The notes: a model not told the origin generated them from the letters alone. Shown: positions 8,593-17,227, counted from the stretch's first letter. The stretch: 64,000 nucleotides of DNA from Pleomorphomonas koreensis DSM 23070 (GCF_000425185.1 NZ_AULH01000013.1:62001-126000), one strand, 5' to 3'. Numbers and translations: made by a program.

Positions 8593-9495
8593 ATGCGCGA
8601 ACTCGAACTCGACATTCCCGCCGTTCGCCGTACCGGGATCACCTGGAAGGCATTGCTCGAACGCGAGACGTTCCTGCAGCTTCCCGCCGCGCATGATGCG
8701 CTCACGGCCAGGCTGATCGAGCGGGCCGGCTTTCCCGCCTATCAGGTCGGCGGCTTCGCGCTGGTCGGCGCGCGCTATGGCCGTCCGGACGTGGATCTCG
8801 AACATTTCGGCGAGAAGAACCGCGCTGTACAAGATGTGATCGACGGCTGCGCCTTGCCGGTGCTGGTCGATGCCGACGACGGATATGGCGACGTCAAGAA
8901 CATGACGCGGACGATCCGCGGATATGAGGCGATTGGCGCCAAGGCGATCTTCTTCGAGGATCAGGCGGCGCCCAAGCGCTGCGGCCACATGGCCGACAAG
9001 AAGGTGGTGCCCGTCGAGCACATGGTGGCCAAGGTGCGCGCGGCGGTGGCGGCGCGGCAGGATGACGACACCTTTCTCATCGCCCGCACCGACGCGATCC
9101 AGCCCGAGGGGCTCGACAGCGCGCTGAGGCGCGGCGAAGCCTAACTGAAGGCCGGCGCCGACGGACTCTACGTCGAGGGGCCGCGCAGCGAGCAGGAGAT
9201 TGAACGGGTCGGCCAGGCGTTCCGGCACGTACCGCTTGCCACCAGCGTGCTTGAGAACGGCGGCGTGACGCCGTGGCTCGATCCGGCCGATTTCCGCGCG
9301 CTCGGCTACGCGATGATCCTTTACCCGACAACCGTTCTGTTCGGCGTCACCAAGGCGATCGAGCGCACGCTCGACAATCTGCGCGGCGGCCGTCCCCTCG
9401 ACGGCGCGACAAGCGTGGATATGAAGGCCTTCGAGGAACTGGTCGATCTGCCCGACTGGGCCGAGATCGAGGCCCGCTTCCAGCCGAAGGAGTGA
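8593..9495 (+). pseudogene. Isocitrate lyase/PEP mutase family protein, interrupted by in-frame TAA
   Basis: One reading frame of 301 codons with a single internal TAA at 9142-9144 (codon 184). The first part has the family's Mg2+-binding DADDGYGD (residues 93-100) and catalytic loop KRCGH (128-132), as in 2-methylisocitrate lyase. Immediately after the stop, in the same frame, the sequence continues LKAGADGLYVEGP and DGATSVDMKAFEELVDLPDW, the expected C-terminal half. Members usually have Tyr before xKAGAD, so a TAC or TAT codon has probably become TAA. The enzyme would lose the C-terminal barrel strands and the swapped helix. A GGAAAGGAG-type ribosome-binding site precedes the ATG. Sequencing error is the main alternative. 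Confidence 0.8.
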
Positions 9496-9591
9496 CACGC
9501 CATCCGCTCCGACAAGAGCGAACATGCTGCCTCGATCGGCCGGCAGGGAACGGCCGGTCCGGGCGGCGGCTTGCCGACCCCTGGGCAGCCC

Positions 9592-10239
9592 TCAGATTGG
9601 ATATCCCACCGCCTTCAGGAAGGCGCGGGCGATGATCAGGTGGCCGGTCAGCGTCGGGTGGACGCGGTCGGTGGCGATGCCCATCGGGTGGATCTCGGCC
9701 ATCACCTCGTCGAAGGCGGCCTGCGTGTCGACGAAGACGGCGCCGTAGCGGTCGGCGAGCTTCCGCATCACCGCGCCGTAGTCGTCGATCATCCGGCGCA
9801 TCGGGTCGGCCCGATTGAATTCGACGAAATAGGGCGCCATCAGCACGAGGCCCTTCAGGTACGGCTGCGTGCGCTCGATCAGCCGTTCCAGCGTCGCCTC
9901 GTATTCGCCGATCAGCACGTGGTTCTCGGTCTGGAGGCGGGCGTCGAACTGCCGCCAGACGTCGTTGACGCCGATCATGATCGACAGCCAGTCGGGCTTC
10001 AGCGCCTCGACGTCACTCGCCCAGCGGGCTTCGAGGTCGCGCACGGTGTTGGCGCTGACGCCCATGTTGACGACGCGGATGCGGCTGGCCGCATGCGTCA
10101 CGTTGAGGAAGGCGTTGACGAGGCCGACGTAGCCGGTGCCTAGGGAATCGAACAGCGCCTCGCCGACCGGCCGGGCGCGGCTCCAGTCGGTGATCGAGTC
10201 GCCGATGAACAGCAGCTTGCTGTCCGCATGGATCTTCAT
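9592..10239 (-). CDS. SGNH/GDSL-family hydrolase
   Basis: A 215-residue protein with the four SGNH blocks: GDSI with Ser15 (block I), G60 in VVNMGVSANT (II), GVND 90-93 (III), and D191xxH194 (V). This is an esterase/lipase-type hydrolase without a signal peptide, so probably cytoplasmic. It follows an acyltransferase-3 gene on the same strand after 13 nt, which suggests the pair adds and removes acyl groups on a shared carbohydrate; that link is inference only. Confidence 0.88.
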   Translation of the reverse strand: MKIHADSKLLFIGDSITDWSRARPVGEALFDSLGTGYVGLVNAFLNVTHAASRIRVVNMGVSANTVRDLEARWASDVEALKPDWLSIMIGVNDVWRQFDARLQTENHVLIGEYEATLERLIERTQPYLKGLVLMAPYFVEFNRADPMRRMIDDYGAVMRKLADRYGAVFVDTQAAFDEVMAEIHPMGIATDRVHPTLTGHLIIARAFLKAVGYPI

Positions 10240-10252
10240 CTCGTATGTCCCC

Positions 10253-11284
10253 TCACCAGACGCGGTTGAGCCAGGCCCTGACGCGGTTCTCGTAGGCGTA
10301 GAACGACAGGAAGCCGACCGCCACCGACAGCGCGAGGCCGATCCCGGCGTGGAACGGCAGGCCGGCGAACAGGAGCTTCTTGTATTGGTAGAACGGCTGC
10401 TGCCAGAGATAGATCGAAAACGAGCCGATGCCGAGCAGCCTGAGCGGCGAGAACGACAGGCCCGTCCGCACCCACCCCGGCGCTTCCGCGAGATGGTTGA
10501 CGGTGAAGGCGAGGAAGAAGGGCGCGATGGTCATCGTCATCATCCATGGCACCACCGAGCCGACGTAAAGCGCCGTCGCCACGGCGAAGGCGGCCACCGG
10601 CATCCACGGGCGGACGTGTGGCGCGGTTCGGTCCCGGATGAGAGCATAGCCGGCCGAAAGCAAAAGATTGGTTGCCGCCACCTCGCTGCGCACCCAGTAT
10701 TCGATCGGCGGGGCGATGGCCGGAAATTCGAAGTAGGACAGATGGATGGCGATGGTGACGAAGGCGCAGGCGATCAGGGCCCAGCCCTCGCGGCCGCGCA
10801 GGAAGGGCAGCAGCGTCAGCAGCGACAGGAAGATGTAGGAGTGCTCCTCGACGTTGAGCGACCACAGATGGCCGATCGGGTAGGGGCTCGCGAACATGTG
10901 GAGGTCGGCGGGCAGGTAGGAGCGCAGGAACAGCAGCGTTGGCACCACCTCGCGGGCCGGCGCGGCCTTGCCGATCAGCGCGGCGACGCCGAAGACGATC
11001 AGCAGGTAGAGGAAGAAGGCCGGGATGATGCGCGAGATGCGCCGCTTGTAGAAGGTGGTGAGCGGCACACGGCGCTGGAACAGGATGCGGCTCATCAACA
11101 GGCCCGACAGGCAGAAGAACACGTCGACGCCCATGCGGCCGCTGTGCCAGCCCTGGATGGCGAAGAAATGCCCTTGCAGCACCAGGAAGATGGCAAGGCC
11201 CCGCCAGCCGTCCAGATAGTCGATGCGCTTGAGTTCGCTGCCGCCGTGGCGCGCCGACGAAGACACCATAGTCTCAAGAGTCAT
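10253..11284 (-). CDS. Acyltransferase-3 (OafA-like) membrane protein
   Basis: A 343-residue protein with about ten membrane helices. The N-terminus has the family pattern IDYLDGWRGLAIFLVLQGHF, with the catalytic-site His, then GRMGVDVFFCLSGLLMSRIL and FYKRRISRIIPAFF; the internal WSLNVEEHSYIF is another family landmark. These enzymes O-acetylate or O-succinylate surface polysaccharides, glucans or lipids. I chose the ATG at 11284; an upstream TTG at 11302 has no better support, and an ATG at 11269 is possible. It probably forms an operon with the SGNH hydrolase gene. Confidence 0.85.
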   Translation of the reverse strand: MTLETMVSSSARHGGSELKRIDYLDGWRGLAIFLVLQGHFFAIQGWHSGRMGVDVFFCLSGLLMSRILFQRRVPLTTFYKRRISRIIPAFFLYLLIVFGVAALIGKAAPAREVVPTLLFLRSYLPADLHMFASPYPIGHLWSLNVEEHSYIFLSLLTLLPFLRGREGWALIACAFVTIAIHLSYFEFPAIAPPIEYWVRSEVAATNLLLSAGYALIRDRTAPHVRPWMPVAAFAVATALYVGSVVPWMMTMTIAPFFLAFTVNHLAEAPGWVRTGLSFSPLRLLGIGSFSIYLWQQPFYQYKKLLFAGLPFHAGIGLALSVAVGFLSFYAYENRVRAWLNRVW

Positions 11285-11404
11285 GATGAACGAGGCTCGC
11301 AACGGACCGTCGCGCGAGGTGCGGCCGGGGTGCGGCAGTAGTTCAGCAGAATCGTGATGAAACGGTGGCGGCGACCCGCCGATGATTCACTTGCCCCCGG
11401 ATAC

Positions 11405-11441
11405 GACAAAGCGCCCGGCATCCCCCTCGGGGATCGGGCGC
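11405..11441 (-). terminator. Terminator of the small-protein gene
   Basis: On the minus strand a GC-rich hairpin (arms GCGCCCG and CGGGCGC, inner ATCCCC/GGGGAT, 11411-11441) is followed by TTTGTC. It lies 35 nt beyond the stop of the 53-residue gene. Confidence 0.75.
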
Positions 11442-11475
11442 TCGATGTTGTCGCTGCATCGGGATCAGTCGGCCG

Positions 11476-11637
11476 TCAGAGGCCGAGACCCTTCAGGAAA
11501 CCGCGCTTCTGGGCGCGTGCGCGGCGGGGAGCGGTCTCTTCGTAGTTGGCGATCGCCTCGGCGATCTCGCGCTCGGCGGTGCTGGGGCGGTGGCCCTTGT
11601 GGTTGGCGGCCAGCATGGCGAACATCATGGCGTCCAT
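11476..11637 (-). CDS. Small conserved-looking protein, 53 residues
   Basis: I do not recognise a named family. The protein starts MDAMMFAMLAANHKGHRP, is acidic to neutral in the middle (TAEREIAEAIANYEE) and ends with a basic tail (RRARAQKRGFLKGLGL), so it may bind nucleic acid, membrane or a partner protein. The start at 11637 is fixed by AAGGAG a few bases upstream. The gene has its own promoter (11680-11708) and a rho-independent terminator, so it is a complete single-gene unit. A longer in-frame extension to 11826 lies upstream of the promoter and is rejected. Confidence 0.75.
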   Translation of the reverse strand: MDAMMFAMLAANHKGHRPSTAEREIAEAIANYEETAPRRARAQKRGFLKGLGL

Positions 11638-11679
11638 CGTTGTTCTCCTTGTCTCTTTCTGTCTCTCTCTTGCAGCCTT

Positions 11680-11708
11680 AATATAGGTAAAGGGCCCAAT
11701 AGGAACAA
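11680..11708 (-). promoter_or_regulatory. Sigma-70-type promoter for the small-protein gene
   Basis: On the minus strand TTGTTC (11708-11703) and TATATT (11685-11680) are separated by exactly 17 nt. They lie about 43 nt upstream of the ATG at 11637, in an unusually AT-rich stretch for this genome. Confidence 0.65.
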
Positions 11709-11861
11709 ATCGTATCTTCTGAAGGGCGCCTTCAGATTTCCTGCAACTGGAAAAGGTCCCGTGGCCGGTCGGTGACATGCTTTTGCCGCCTTCGCCGAGA
11801 TTGAATCGCGCCGCGGCGCTTCCCACATGCCTTGCGACAACCTCTAGGCAAGGAGCTTTCC

Positions 11862-12716
11862 TTGATCGACTTACGGTCCTGGCTGCCGCGCCGCCTGCGC
11901 GGCGATACCCCTGTTGTGCCGCTCGTCCGGCTGTCCGGTGCCATCGGCATGCCCTCGGCGATGGGCCGCGGCTCCCTGTCGCTGGCCGCCGTCGACGGCG
12001 CGCTGAAGCGGGCCTTCTCGGTGAAGGGGGCGAAGGCGGTGGCGCTCGCCCTCAACTCGCCCGGCGGCTCGCCGGTGCAGTCGCACCTGATCTTCCGCCG
12101 CATCCGCCAGCTTGCCGAGGAGAAGAAGCTGCCGGTGATCGCCTATGTCGAGGACATCGCGGCGTCCGGCGGCTACATGCTGGCCTGCGCCGCCGACGAG
12201 ATCGTCGCCGACCGCTCGTCGATCGTCGGTTCGATCGGCGTGGTGTCGGCCACCTTCGGCCTCGACAAGGCGATCGCCCGGCTGGGCATCGACCGCCGCG
12301 TCTACACGGCCGGCACGCGCAAGGTGACGCTCGATCCCTTCCAGCCGGAGAACGGCGACGACGTCGAACACCTGAAGACGCTGCAACGCGACATCCACGC
12401 CTTCTTCATCGAACTGGTGAAGGGCCGGCGCGGCGACCGTCTCAAGGAGGGCGAGGACCTGTTCTCCGGCCTCTACTGGGCCGGCGACCGGGCGGTGGCG
12501 CTCGGACTCGCCGATCGCGTCGGTACCTGGCACGACGATCTCGCCGCCCGCTACGGCGACAAGGTGGATATCCGTGTCTTCGAGCCGGGACGGGCCGGCT
12601 TCCTGCGCCGCCGGCTGTTCGGCGGAGCGGCGGACGCCGCCGGCGGCCTCGTCGATTTTGACGATGCACTCGCGTCGATCGAGCGGCGCGCCATGTTCTC
12701 GCGCTACGGTTTGTGA
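11862..12716 (+). CDS. S49 family peptidase (SppA/SohB-like)
   Basis: A 284-residue serine peptidase. The probable catalytic dyad is Ser102 in AASGGYMLA and Lys187 in FIELVKGRRGD, the same arrangement as B. subtilis SppA, which degrades signal peptides and membrane protein fragments. SIVGSIGVVSATFGLDKAIARLGI is also characteristic. No clear membrane anchor is seen at the N-terminus, which is short and basic. I chose the TTG at 11862 because AAGGAG stands 7 nt upstream; another in-frame TTG at 11832 lacks a site. It is followed after 77 nt by a small membrane protein gene. Confidence 0.85.
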   Translation: MIDLRSWLPRRLRGDTPVVPLVRLSGAIGMPSAMGRGSLSLAAVDGALKRAFSVKGAKAVALALNSPGGSPVQSHLIFRRIRQLAEEKKLPVIAYVEDIAASGGYMLACAADEIVADRSSIVGSIGVVSATFGLDKAIARLGIDRRVYTAGTRKVTLDPFQPENGDDVEHLKTLQRDIHAFFIELVKGRRGDRLKEGEDLFSGLYWAGDRAVALGLADRVGTWHDDLAARYGDKVDIRVFEPGRAGFLRRRLFGGAADAAGGLVDFDDALASIERRAMFSRYGL

Positions 12717-12793
12717 TCCCTTCACGGGAATTTGCGCTTGCCAGATAACCGGGACGGTGGTCTCATGGTTTGGTCAGCAGAGGAGATCGGCTC

Positions 12794-12973
12794 ATGTCCC
12801 ATCTGGTTGGATATGCTCTCATCGGCGCCGGCGTCTACGTCGTGGTGCAGGTGCTGAAGCGCGAAATGGCTCGCGTGGCCGAGGTACTCCGTGACGCCAA
12901 TGCCGAACCGGTGCGCGTCGAGATCCGCATGGAGCGCGATCCGGTGACCGGCATCTACCGCGACCGCCGCTGA
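12794..12973 (+). CDS. Small membrane protein, 59 residues
   Basis: Function unknown. MSHLVGYALIGAGVYVVVQVL forms one membrane helix (residues 4-21), followed by a charged cytoplasmic tail (KREMARVAEVLRDANAEP) and an ending rich in Arg (MERDPVTGIYRDRR). AGGAG at 12781-12785 sets the ATG at 12794. It follows the S49 peptidase gene on the same strand and is closed by a strong terminator, so the two may share a transcript. Confidence 0.75.
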   Translation: MSHLVGYALIGAGVYVVVQVLKREMARVAEVLRDANAEPVRVEIRMERDPVTGIYRDRR

Positions 12974-13016
12974 GCGTCGCGCCCGTTCCGGAGGTCGCCC
13001 CTCCGTTTGAAGCCGG

Positions 13017-13044
13017 AAGGCCGAAGCATTGCTTCGGCCTTTTT
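13017..13044 (+). terminator. Rho-independent terminator
   Basis: AAGGCCGAAGC, loop ATT, GCTTCGGCCTT, then TTT: an 11-bp perfect stem with a U-tract, 43 nt after the stop of the 59-residue membrane protein gene. Confidence 0.9.
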
Positions 13045-13054
13045 CATGCCCGTC

Positions 13055-13360
13055 TCACCGGGGCGGCAGGTTGCGGATGGTCCGGCAATCGGGCGCGCGG
13101 ATCTTGTGGGCCCCTTGCGCCGGTCCCTTGTCCGAGCAGACCACCTGCCAGGTCAGCCGGCCGGCGGCGTTCCGCTGATGCACGGTGCGGCAGAAGCAGA
13201 GCCTGTCGCCGGGACGGGATGGCGCAGCCTTCTCCTCATGCCGGCGGTCCGGCTGGATCGGCTCGATCAACTGGTGGCGCTGCCGGGCGGCAAGGGCCGG
13301 CGCGGCGGCGAGCAGCGCGGCGGCGAGCGTCATGGCGAGGCGGAAGGTTCCCGAGGTCAT
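13055..13360 (-). CDS. Small secreted cysteine-containing protein
   Basis: A 101-residue protein with a good signal peptide (MTSGTFRLAMTLAAALLAAAPALA, cleavage after ALA near residue 24) and a mature part with four cysteines: the CFC pair, CSD and CRT. I do not recognise the family; the spacing suggests disulfides in the periplasm. I chose the ATG at 13360 because it places the signal peptide at the N-terminus; the in-frame upstream residues look like non-coding translation. The gene ends close to the terminator at 13017-13044, which may serve both strands. Confidence 0.6.
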   Translation of the reverse strand: MTSGTFRLAMTLAAALLAAAPALAARQRHQLIEPIQPDRRHEEKAAPSRPGDRLCFCRTVHQRNAAGRLTWQVVCSDKGPAQGAHKIRAPDCRTIRNLPPR

Positions 13361-13455
13361 CGTGTTGTCCCATGGCGGCATCCGGGCTGGATGCGCTTTC
13401 CTTGTTTGACGATGGTTCCGGCTTTTCCGGGCGGCCGGCCGGCGCCTTTTTGCGG

Positions 13456-13483
13456 TTGACGGGGCGAGGGGGCGCACCTAATT
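13456..13483 (+). promoter_or_regulatory. Probable glyQ promoter
   Basis: TTGACG (13456-13461) and CTAATT (13478-13483) with a 16-nt spacer, about 58 nt upstream of the glyQ ATG. Confidence 0.5.
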
Positions 13484-13541
13484 TCGCGCCCGATCCCGCC
13501 CGGCGTCCGCCGGCCTTTCCGCCTTTTCCAGGTAGCTCCCG

Positions 13542-14477
13542 ATGACCCAGCCGATCGACGTCAACGATCCCCGCCGTTCCTTCCAGGGGCTGATCCTGAC
13601 CCTGCAGCACTTCTGGGCGGAGAAGGGCTGCGTCATCCTCCAGCCCTATGACATGGAAGTGGGCGCCGGCACCTTCCACCCGGCGACGACGCTGCGTTCG
13701 CTCGGCCCCAAGCCCTGGAAGGCGGCCTACGTGCAGCCGTCGCGCCGGCCCAAGGACGGCCGCTACGGCGAGAACCCCAATCGCTTCCAGCACTATTACC
13801 AGTTCCAGGTGATCCTGAAGCCGTCGCCGGACAATCTCCAGGACCTCTACCTCGAAAGCCTGGAGGCGATCGGCATCGACCTCAGGCTGCACGACGTGCG
13901 CTTCGTCGAGGATGATTGGGAAAGCCCGACGCTGGGCGCCTGGGGCCTCGGCTGGGAATGCTGGTGCGATGGCATGGAGGTCAGCCAGTTCACCTATTTC
14001 CAGCAGGTGGCCGGCATCGAGTGTTCGCCCGTCTCCGGCGAGCTGACCTACGGCCTCGAACGCCTCGCCATGTATCTGCAAGGCGTCGACAACGGCTACG
14101 AGCTGAACTTCAACGGCCGCGAGGGCGCCGACAAGGTCACCTACGGCGACGTCTTCCATCAGGCCGAGGAAGAATACTCCCGCCACAATTTCGAATACGC
14201 CGACACCGACATGCTGATGCAGCACTTCAAGGATGCGGAAGCCGAGTGCAAGGCGTTGCTCGAAAAGGGCGCGGCGGCCGGCACCGATGGCCTCAACAAG
14301 TGCGTGCTGCCGGCCTACGACCAGTGCATCAAGGCCAGCCACCGCTTCAACCTCCTGGATGCGCGCGGCGTCATCTCGGTGCAGGAGCGGCAGAGCTACA
14401 TCCTGCGCGTCCGCGAACTGGCGAAAGCCTGCGGCGAGGCGTGGCTGAAGACGGCCGGCGGCGGCGCGCTGGCGTGA
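13542..14477 (+). CDS. glyQ: Glycine--tRNA ligase alpha subunit
   Basis: The catalytic alpha subunit of the tetrameric (alpha2beta2) glycyl-tRNA synthetase; it activates glycine and needs the beta subunit GlyS for tRNA binding. 311 residues is normal. The sequence is highly conserved: [20 protein letters not shown] at the N-terminus, [29 protein letters not shown], and the class II motif region [19 protein letters not shown]. Unlike most bacteria, no glyS follows: the next genes are a HAD phosphatase and ATP12. The beta subunit must be encoded outside this window. Confidence 0.97.
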   Translation: MTQPIDVNDPRRSFQGLILTLQHFWAEKGCVILQPYDMEVGAGTFHPATTLRSLGPKPWKAAYVQPSRRPKDGRYGENPNRFQHYYQFQVILKPSPDNLQDLYLESLEAIGIDLRLHDVRFVEDDWESPTLGAWGLGWECWCDGMEVSQFTYFQQVAGIECSPVSGELTYGLERLAMYLQGVDNGYELNFNGREGADKVTYGDVFHQAEEEYSRHNFEYADTDMLMQHFKDAEAECKALLEKGAAAGTDGLNKCVLPAYDQCIKASHRFNLLDARGVISVQERQSYILRVRELAKACGEAWLKTAGGGALA

Positions 14478-14496
14478 CGAAGGCGGGTACCGACCG

Positions 14497-15174
14497 ATGA
14501 TGCCGAAGCTCGTCCTGTTCGATTGCGACGGCACGCTGGTCGACAGCCAGCAGATGATCGTTGCCACCATGACCGAGGCGTTCGCCAAGGTCGGCCACGC
14601 GCCGCCCGAGCGGGCCGGCGTGCTGTCGATCATCGGCCTGTCGCTGCCGGAGGCGATCGGCCGCCTCGGCCCCGGCCTCGACACCGTCTCCGTCGGCCTC
14701 GTCGCCGATGCCTATCGCGACACCTACCAGGCGATGCGCTTCCGCCTCGCCGAGACGGCGCCGCTCTATCCCGGCGCGCTCGACGCGCTGCGGGCGCTTG
14801 CCGCCCACGACGACGTGCTGCTCGGTGTCGTCACCGGCAAGTCGCGGCGCGGTCTCGACGCCATCCTGGAAACCCACGGCCTTGCCGGCACGTTTTCCGT
14901 GCTGCGCACCGCCGACGATGGCCCGTCCAAGCCGCATCCCTTCATGGTGGTCGACGCGGTGGCGGCACTCGGCGGCGACGTCGCCCGGACGGTTGTGGTC
15001 GGCGACACCGGCTACGACATGCTGATGGCGCGGGCGGCCGGCGCCTTGGCGCTCGGCGTCACCTGGGGCTACAACAGCCGCGACCAACTGGTCGAGGCCG
15101 GCGCGCAGGCGCTGGCGAACGACTTTTCCGAGGTGCCGGGGCTGGCGATGGGCCTCCTTGACCGAAAGGAGTGA
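14497..15174 (+). CDS. HAD-superfamily phosphatase (phosphoglycolate phosphatase-like)
   Basis: A 225-residue HAD-IA hydrolase: motif I LFDCDGTLVDS with nucleophile Asp9 and Asp11, motif II VVTGK near residue 112, the motif III Lys in SKPHPF, and motif IV VVGDTGYDMLMA. The cap domain is of the C1 helical type, as in Gph and PGMB-like proteins. The substrate is unknown; alphaproteobacteria often have this gene next to ATP12. Its TGA ends 4 nt before the ATP12 start, and the ATP12 ribosome-binding site lies inside its last codons. Confidence 0.88.
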   Translation: MMPKLVLFDCDGTLVDSQQMIVATMTEAFAKVGHAPPERAGVLSIIGLSLPEAIGRLGPGLDTVSVGLVADAYRDTYQAMRFRLAETAPLYPGALDALRALAAHDDVLLGVVTGKSRRGLDAILETHGLAGTFSVLRTADDGPSKPHPFMVVDAVAALGGDVARTVVVGDTGYDMLMARAAGALALGVTWGYNSRDQLVEAGAQALANDFSEVPGLAMGLLDRKE

Positions 15175-15178
15175 GCCG

Positions 15179-15946
15179 ATGGCCGATCTGTTCGAGGAAC
15201 TGGCCTCGTCCTTCGATCCGGTTGCCGCCACCGAGCGGGCGCGCGCCAACGTGCAGCGCGTGCTGCCCAAGCGATTCTACAAGGCCGTATCGGTAGAGCC
15301 GGCCGACGGCCTTCACCGCGTGCTGCTCGACGGCAAACCGGTCAGGACGCCGGCCCGCAACGCGCTGGCCGTCGCCTCGCTGCGCGCCGCCTGCGCCCTT
15401 GAGGCCGAATGGGCGGCGCAGGGCGAATTCGTCGACCCCATGACCATGCCGCTCACCCGGCTGGTCAACTCGGCGATCGACGGCGTCTCGCGCGAGATGG
15501 AGGCGGTGAAGGACGCGGTGGCCGCCTATGCCGGCTCCGACCTCACCTGCTACCGGGCCGGCGAACCGCCGCGCCTCGACCATCGCCAGCGGGTGGCCTG
15601 GGATCCGGTTCTCGACTGGGTCGCCGACCGGTTCGGCGTCCGCCCGCTGACGATCGTGGGCGTGGTGGCGGTGGCCCAGCCGCCCGGACTCATCGCGGCG
15701 ATTCGCGCCGCCCTGCCGGATGATCCCTTGCGCCTTGCCGCCATCGAGCAGGTGACCACGCTGACCGGCTCGGTGTTTCTGGCGCTGGCACTGGCCGAGC
15801 GGCACCTTGCGGCCGACGACGTCTGGCTTGCCGCCCATGTCGACGAGGACTGGAACGCCGAGCTTTGGGGCGTCGACGAGGAGGCGCGGCAGCGGCGCGA
15901 TTTCCGGCGCGCCGATTTCGACGCCGCCTGCCTGCTGCTGGACTGA
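15179..15946 (+). CDS. ATP12-family F1-ATPase assembly chaperone
   Basis: A 255-residue protein of the ATP12 family, which in mitochondria binds the F1 alpha subunit before F1 assembly; bacterial members occur in alphaproteobacteria. Landmarks are RFYKAVSV, VLLDGKPVRTPARNAL, EWAAQGEFVDPMTMPLTRLVNSAID, DLTCYRAGEPPRL and the C-terminal HVDEDWNAELWGVDEEAR. AAAGGAG at 15165-15171 sets the ATG at 15179. It ends 4 nt from the convergent GNAT gene. Confidence 0.92.
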   Translation: MADLFEELASSFDPVAATERARANVQRVLPKRFYKAVSVEPADGLHRVLLDGKPVRTPARNALAVASLRAACALEAEWAAQGEFVDPMTMPLTRLVNSAIDGVSREMEAVKDAVAAYAGSDLTCYRAGEPPRLDHRQRVAWDPVLDWVADRFGVRPLTIVGVVAVAQPPGLIAAIRAALPDDPLRLAAIEQVTTLTGSVFLALALAERHLAADDVWLAAHVDEDWNAELWGVDEEARQRRDFRRADFDAACLLLD

Positions 15947-15949
15947 GCC

Positions 15950-16498
15950 TCAGCGGCGGAAATCTTCCGCCTGCAGCCGGTAGAGCACATATGGCCGCAG
16001 CGGATGATTCTCTGGCAGCAGCGGGTGCAGGAAGTCGTCGGCCGGATCGTAGCTCATGCCGAGGTGCGTCATCACCGCCCGCGACGGCAGGTTGGTGACG
16101 GTGGTGAAGGCGACGATCTCGGTGAGGCCGAGCACGTCGAAGCCCCAGGCCAGCGCGACGCGCGCCGCCTCGCCGGCATATCCCTGCCGCCAGAACGGCC
16201 TGGCGAGCCGCCAGCCCACCTCGACGGCCGGCGCGAAGGAATAGACCGGGTTCAGCACCTTCTGGATGCCGACCATGCCGATGAACTCGTCGTCGGCCTT
16301 GCGCCGCACCGCCGAGAAGCCGTAGCCGTGCTCGGCCCACATGGCGCGCAGCCGGCCGGCCAGCGCGTCGCTCTCCTCGGCGCTCATGGTGCGCGGGAAG
16401 TAGCGCATCACCTCCGGGTCGCCGTTGAGGGCGGCGAAGGGAGCGAGATCGCGCTCCGTCCAGGGCGCGAGCACGAGGCGCGGCGTTTCGAGGATCAT
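15950..16498 (-). CDS. GNAT family N-acetyltransferase (RimJ-like)
   Basis: A 182-residue acetyltransferase of the RimJ/RimL type: the N-terminal ETPRLVLAPWTERDLAPF, the acetyl-CoA-binding motif A region FWRQGYAGEAARVALAWGFD and the C-terminal TTVTNLPSRAVMTHLGM. The acceptor is unknown, though the group includes enzymes acting on ribosomal protein N-termini. I chose the ATG at 16498; the in-frame extension to 16597 has no family similarity. Confidence 0.88.
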   Translation of the reverse strand: MILETPRLVLAPWTERDLAPFAALNGDPEVMRYFPRTMSAEESDALAGRLRAMWAEHGYGFSAVRRKADDEFIGMVGIQKVLNPVYSFAPAVEVGWRLARPFWRQGYAGEAARVALAWGFDVLGLTEIVAFTTVTNLPSRAVMTHLGMSYDPADDFLHPLLPENHPLRPYVLYRLQAEDFRR

Positions 16499-16682
16499 GG
16501 CGGTTGTCCTTTGCGTCGGCTGAGCTTTTGATAACGTCTCGGTTCGCCAAAATAAACGCCACGGAAAGGTGGAAAGGCCGCCGGCCTTCGTGTACAACGC
16601 CGCGGACTCGGACCGCTTTGGCGGTCGGTGTGCCCTTTGGCGTGTCCCCGGCCGGGATACCCTTTCAGAGTTTTGGGGTTAC

Positions 16683-17192
16683 ATGCAAACCGTTCTTCTC
16701 GTCATCCACCTGATGGTGGTCGCAGCCCTGGTGGGCGTCGTGCTCCTGCAGCGTTCCGAAGGCGGTGCGCTCGGCATTGGCGGCGGCGGCGGCTTCATGA
16801 CCAGCCGCGGCACCGCCAACGTGCTGACCCGCACCACCGCCATCCTGGCGGTGCTGTTCTTCGCCACCTCGATCGGCCTGTCGATCCTGCCGCGCCTCAC
16901 CGGCTCGCATCAGTCGATTCTCGACAAGGTGCAGACCTCGCCGGTCGCGCCGACCCCGGATCAGCCGATCGGCACCGGCAAGGGCGGCGTGCTCGACCAG
17001 CTCAACCAGATCAGCAAGCCGGCGCAGCAGCCGGCCAACGCCCCGGTCGCCCCGGCGGTGGAGATCCCGGCCGCGCCGGCGCCCGCCGCCCCGTCCACCG
17101 AGGCGCCGGCCACCGAGACGCCGGCGGCGCCTGCCACTGATTCGGCCCCGGCGGCGCCCGCCGCTCCCGCGCCGGCCACGCCGGCGCCCTGA
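16683..17192 (+). CDS. secG: Preprotein translocase subunit SecG
   Basis: A SecYEG component that assists SecA-driven export. The N-terminal 80 residues are canonical: helix 1 (TVLLVIHLMVVAALVGVVLLQ), the glycine-rich cytoplasmic loop GGALGIGGGGGFMTSRG, and helix 2 (TRTTAILAVLFFATSIGLSIL). A long Ala/Pro/Thr-rich low-complexity tail (about residues 95-169, repeating AP and TE units) follows, usual in Rhizobiales. The ATG at 16683 gives the correct N-terminus; no strong ribosome-binding site is visible. A terminator follows, so it is separate from pyrG. Confidence 0.93.
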   Translation: MQTVLLVIHLMVVAALVGVVLLQRSEGGALGIGGGGGFMTSRGTANVLTRTTAILAVLFFATSIGLSILPRLTGSHQSILDKVQTSPVAPTPDQPIGTGKGGVLDQLNQISKPAQQPANAPVAPAVEIPAAPAPAAPSTEAPATETPAAPATDSAPAAPAAPAPATPAP

Positions 17193-17227
17193 GGACTAAC
17201 CCCGTCCGGAAGACGGCGGATGCAAGG

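Noticed and set aside
11476-11826. A 116-residue version of the small protein
   Set aside because: Its first half lies upstream of and across the promoter at 11680-11708, and AAGGAG directly precedes the later ATG.
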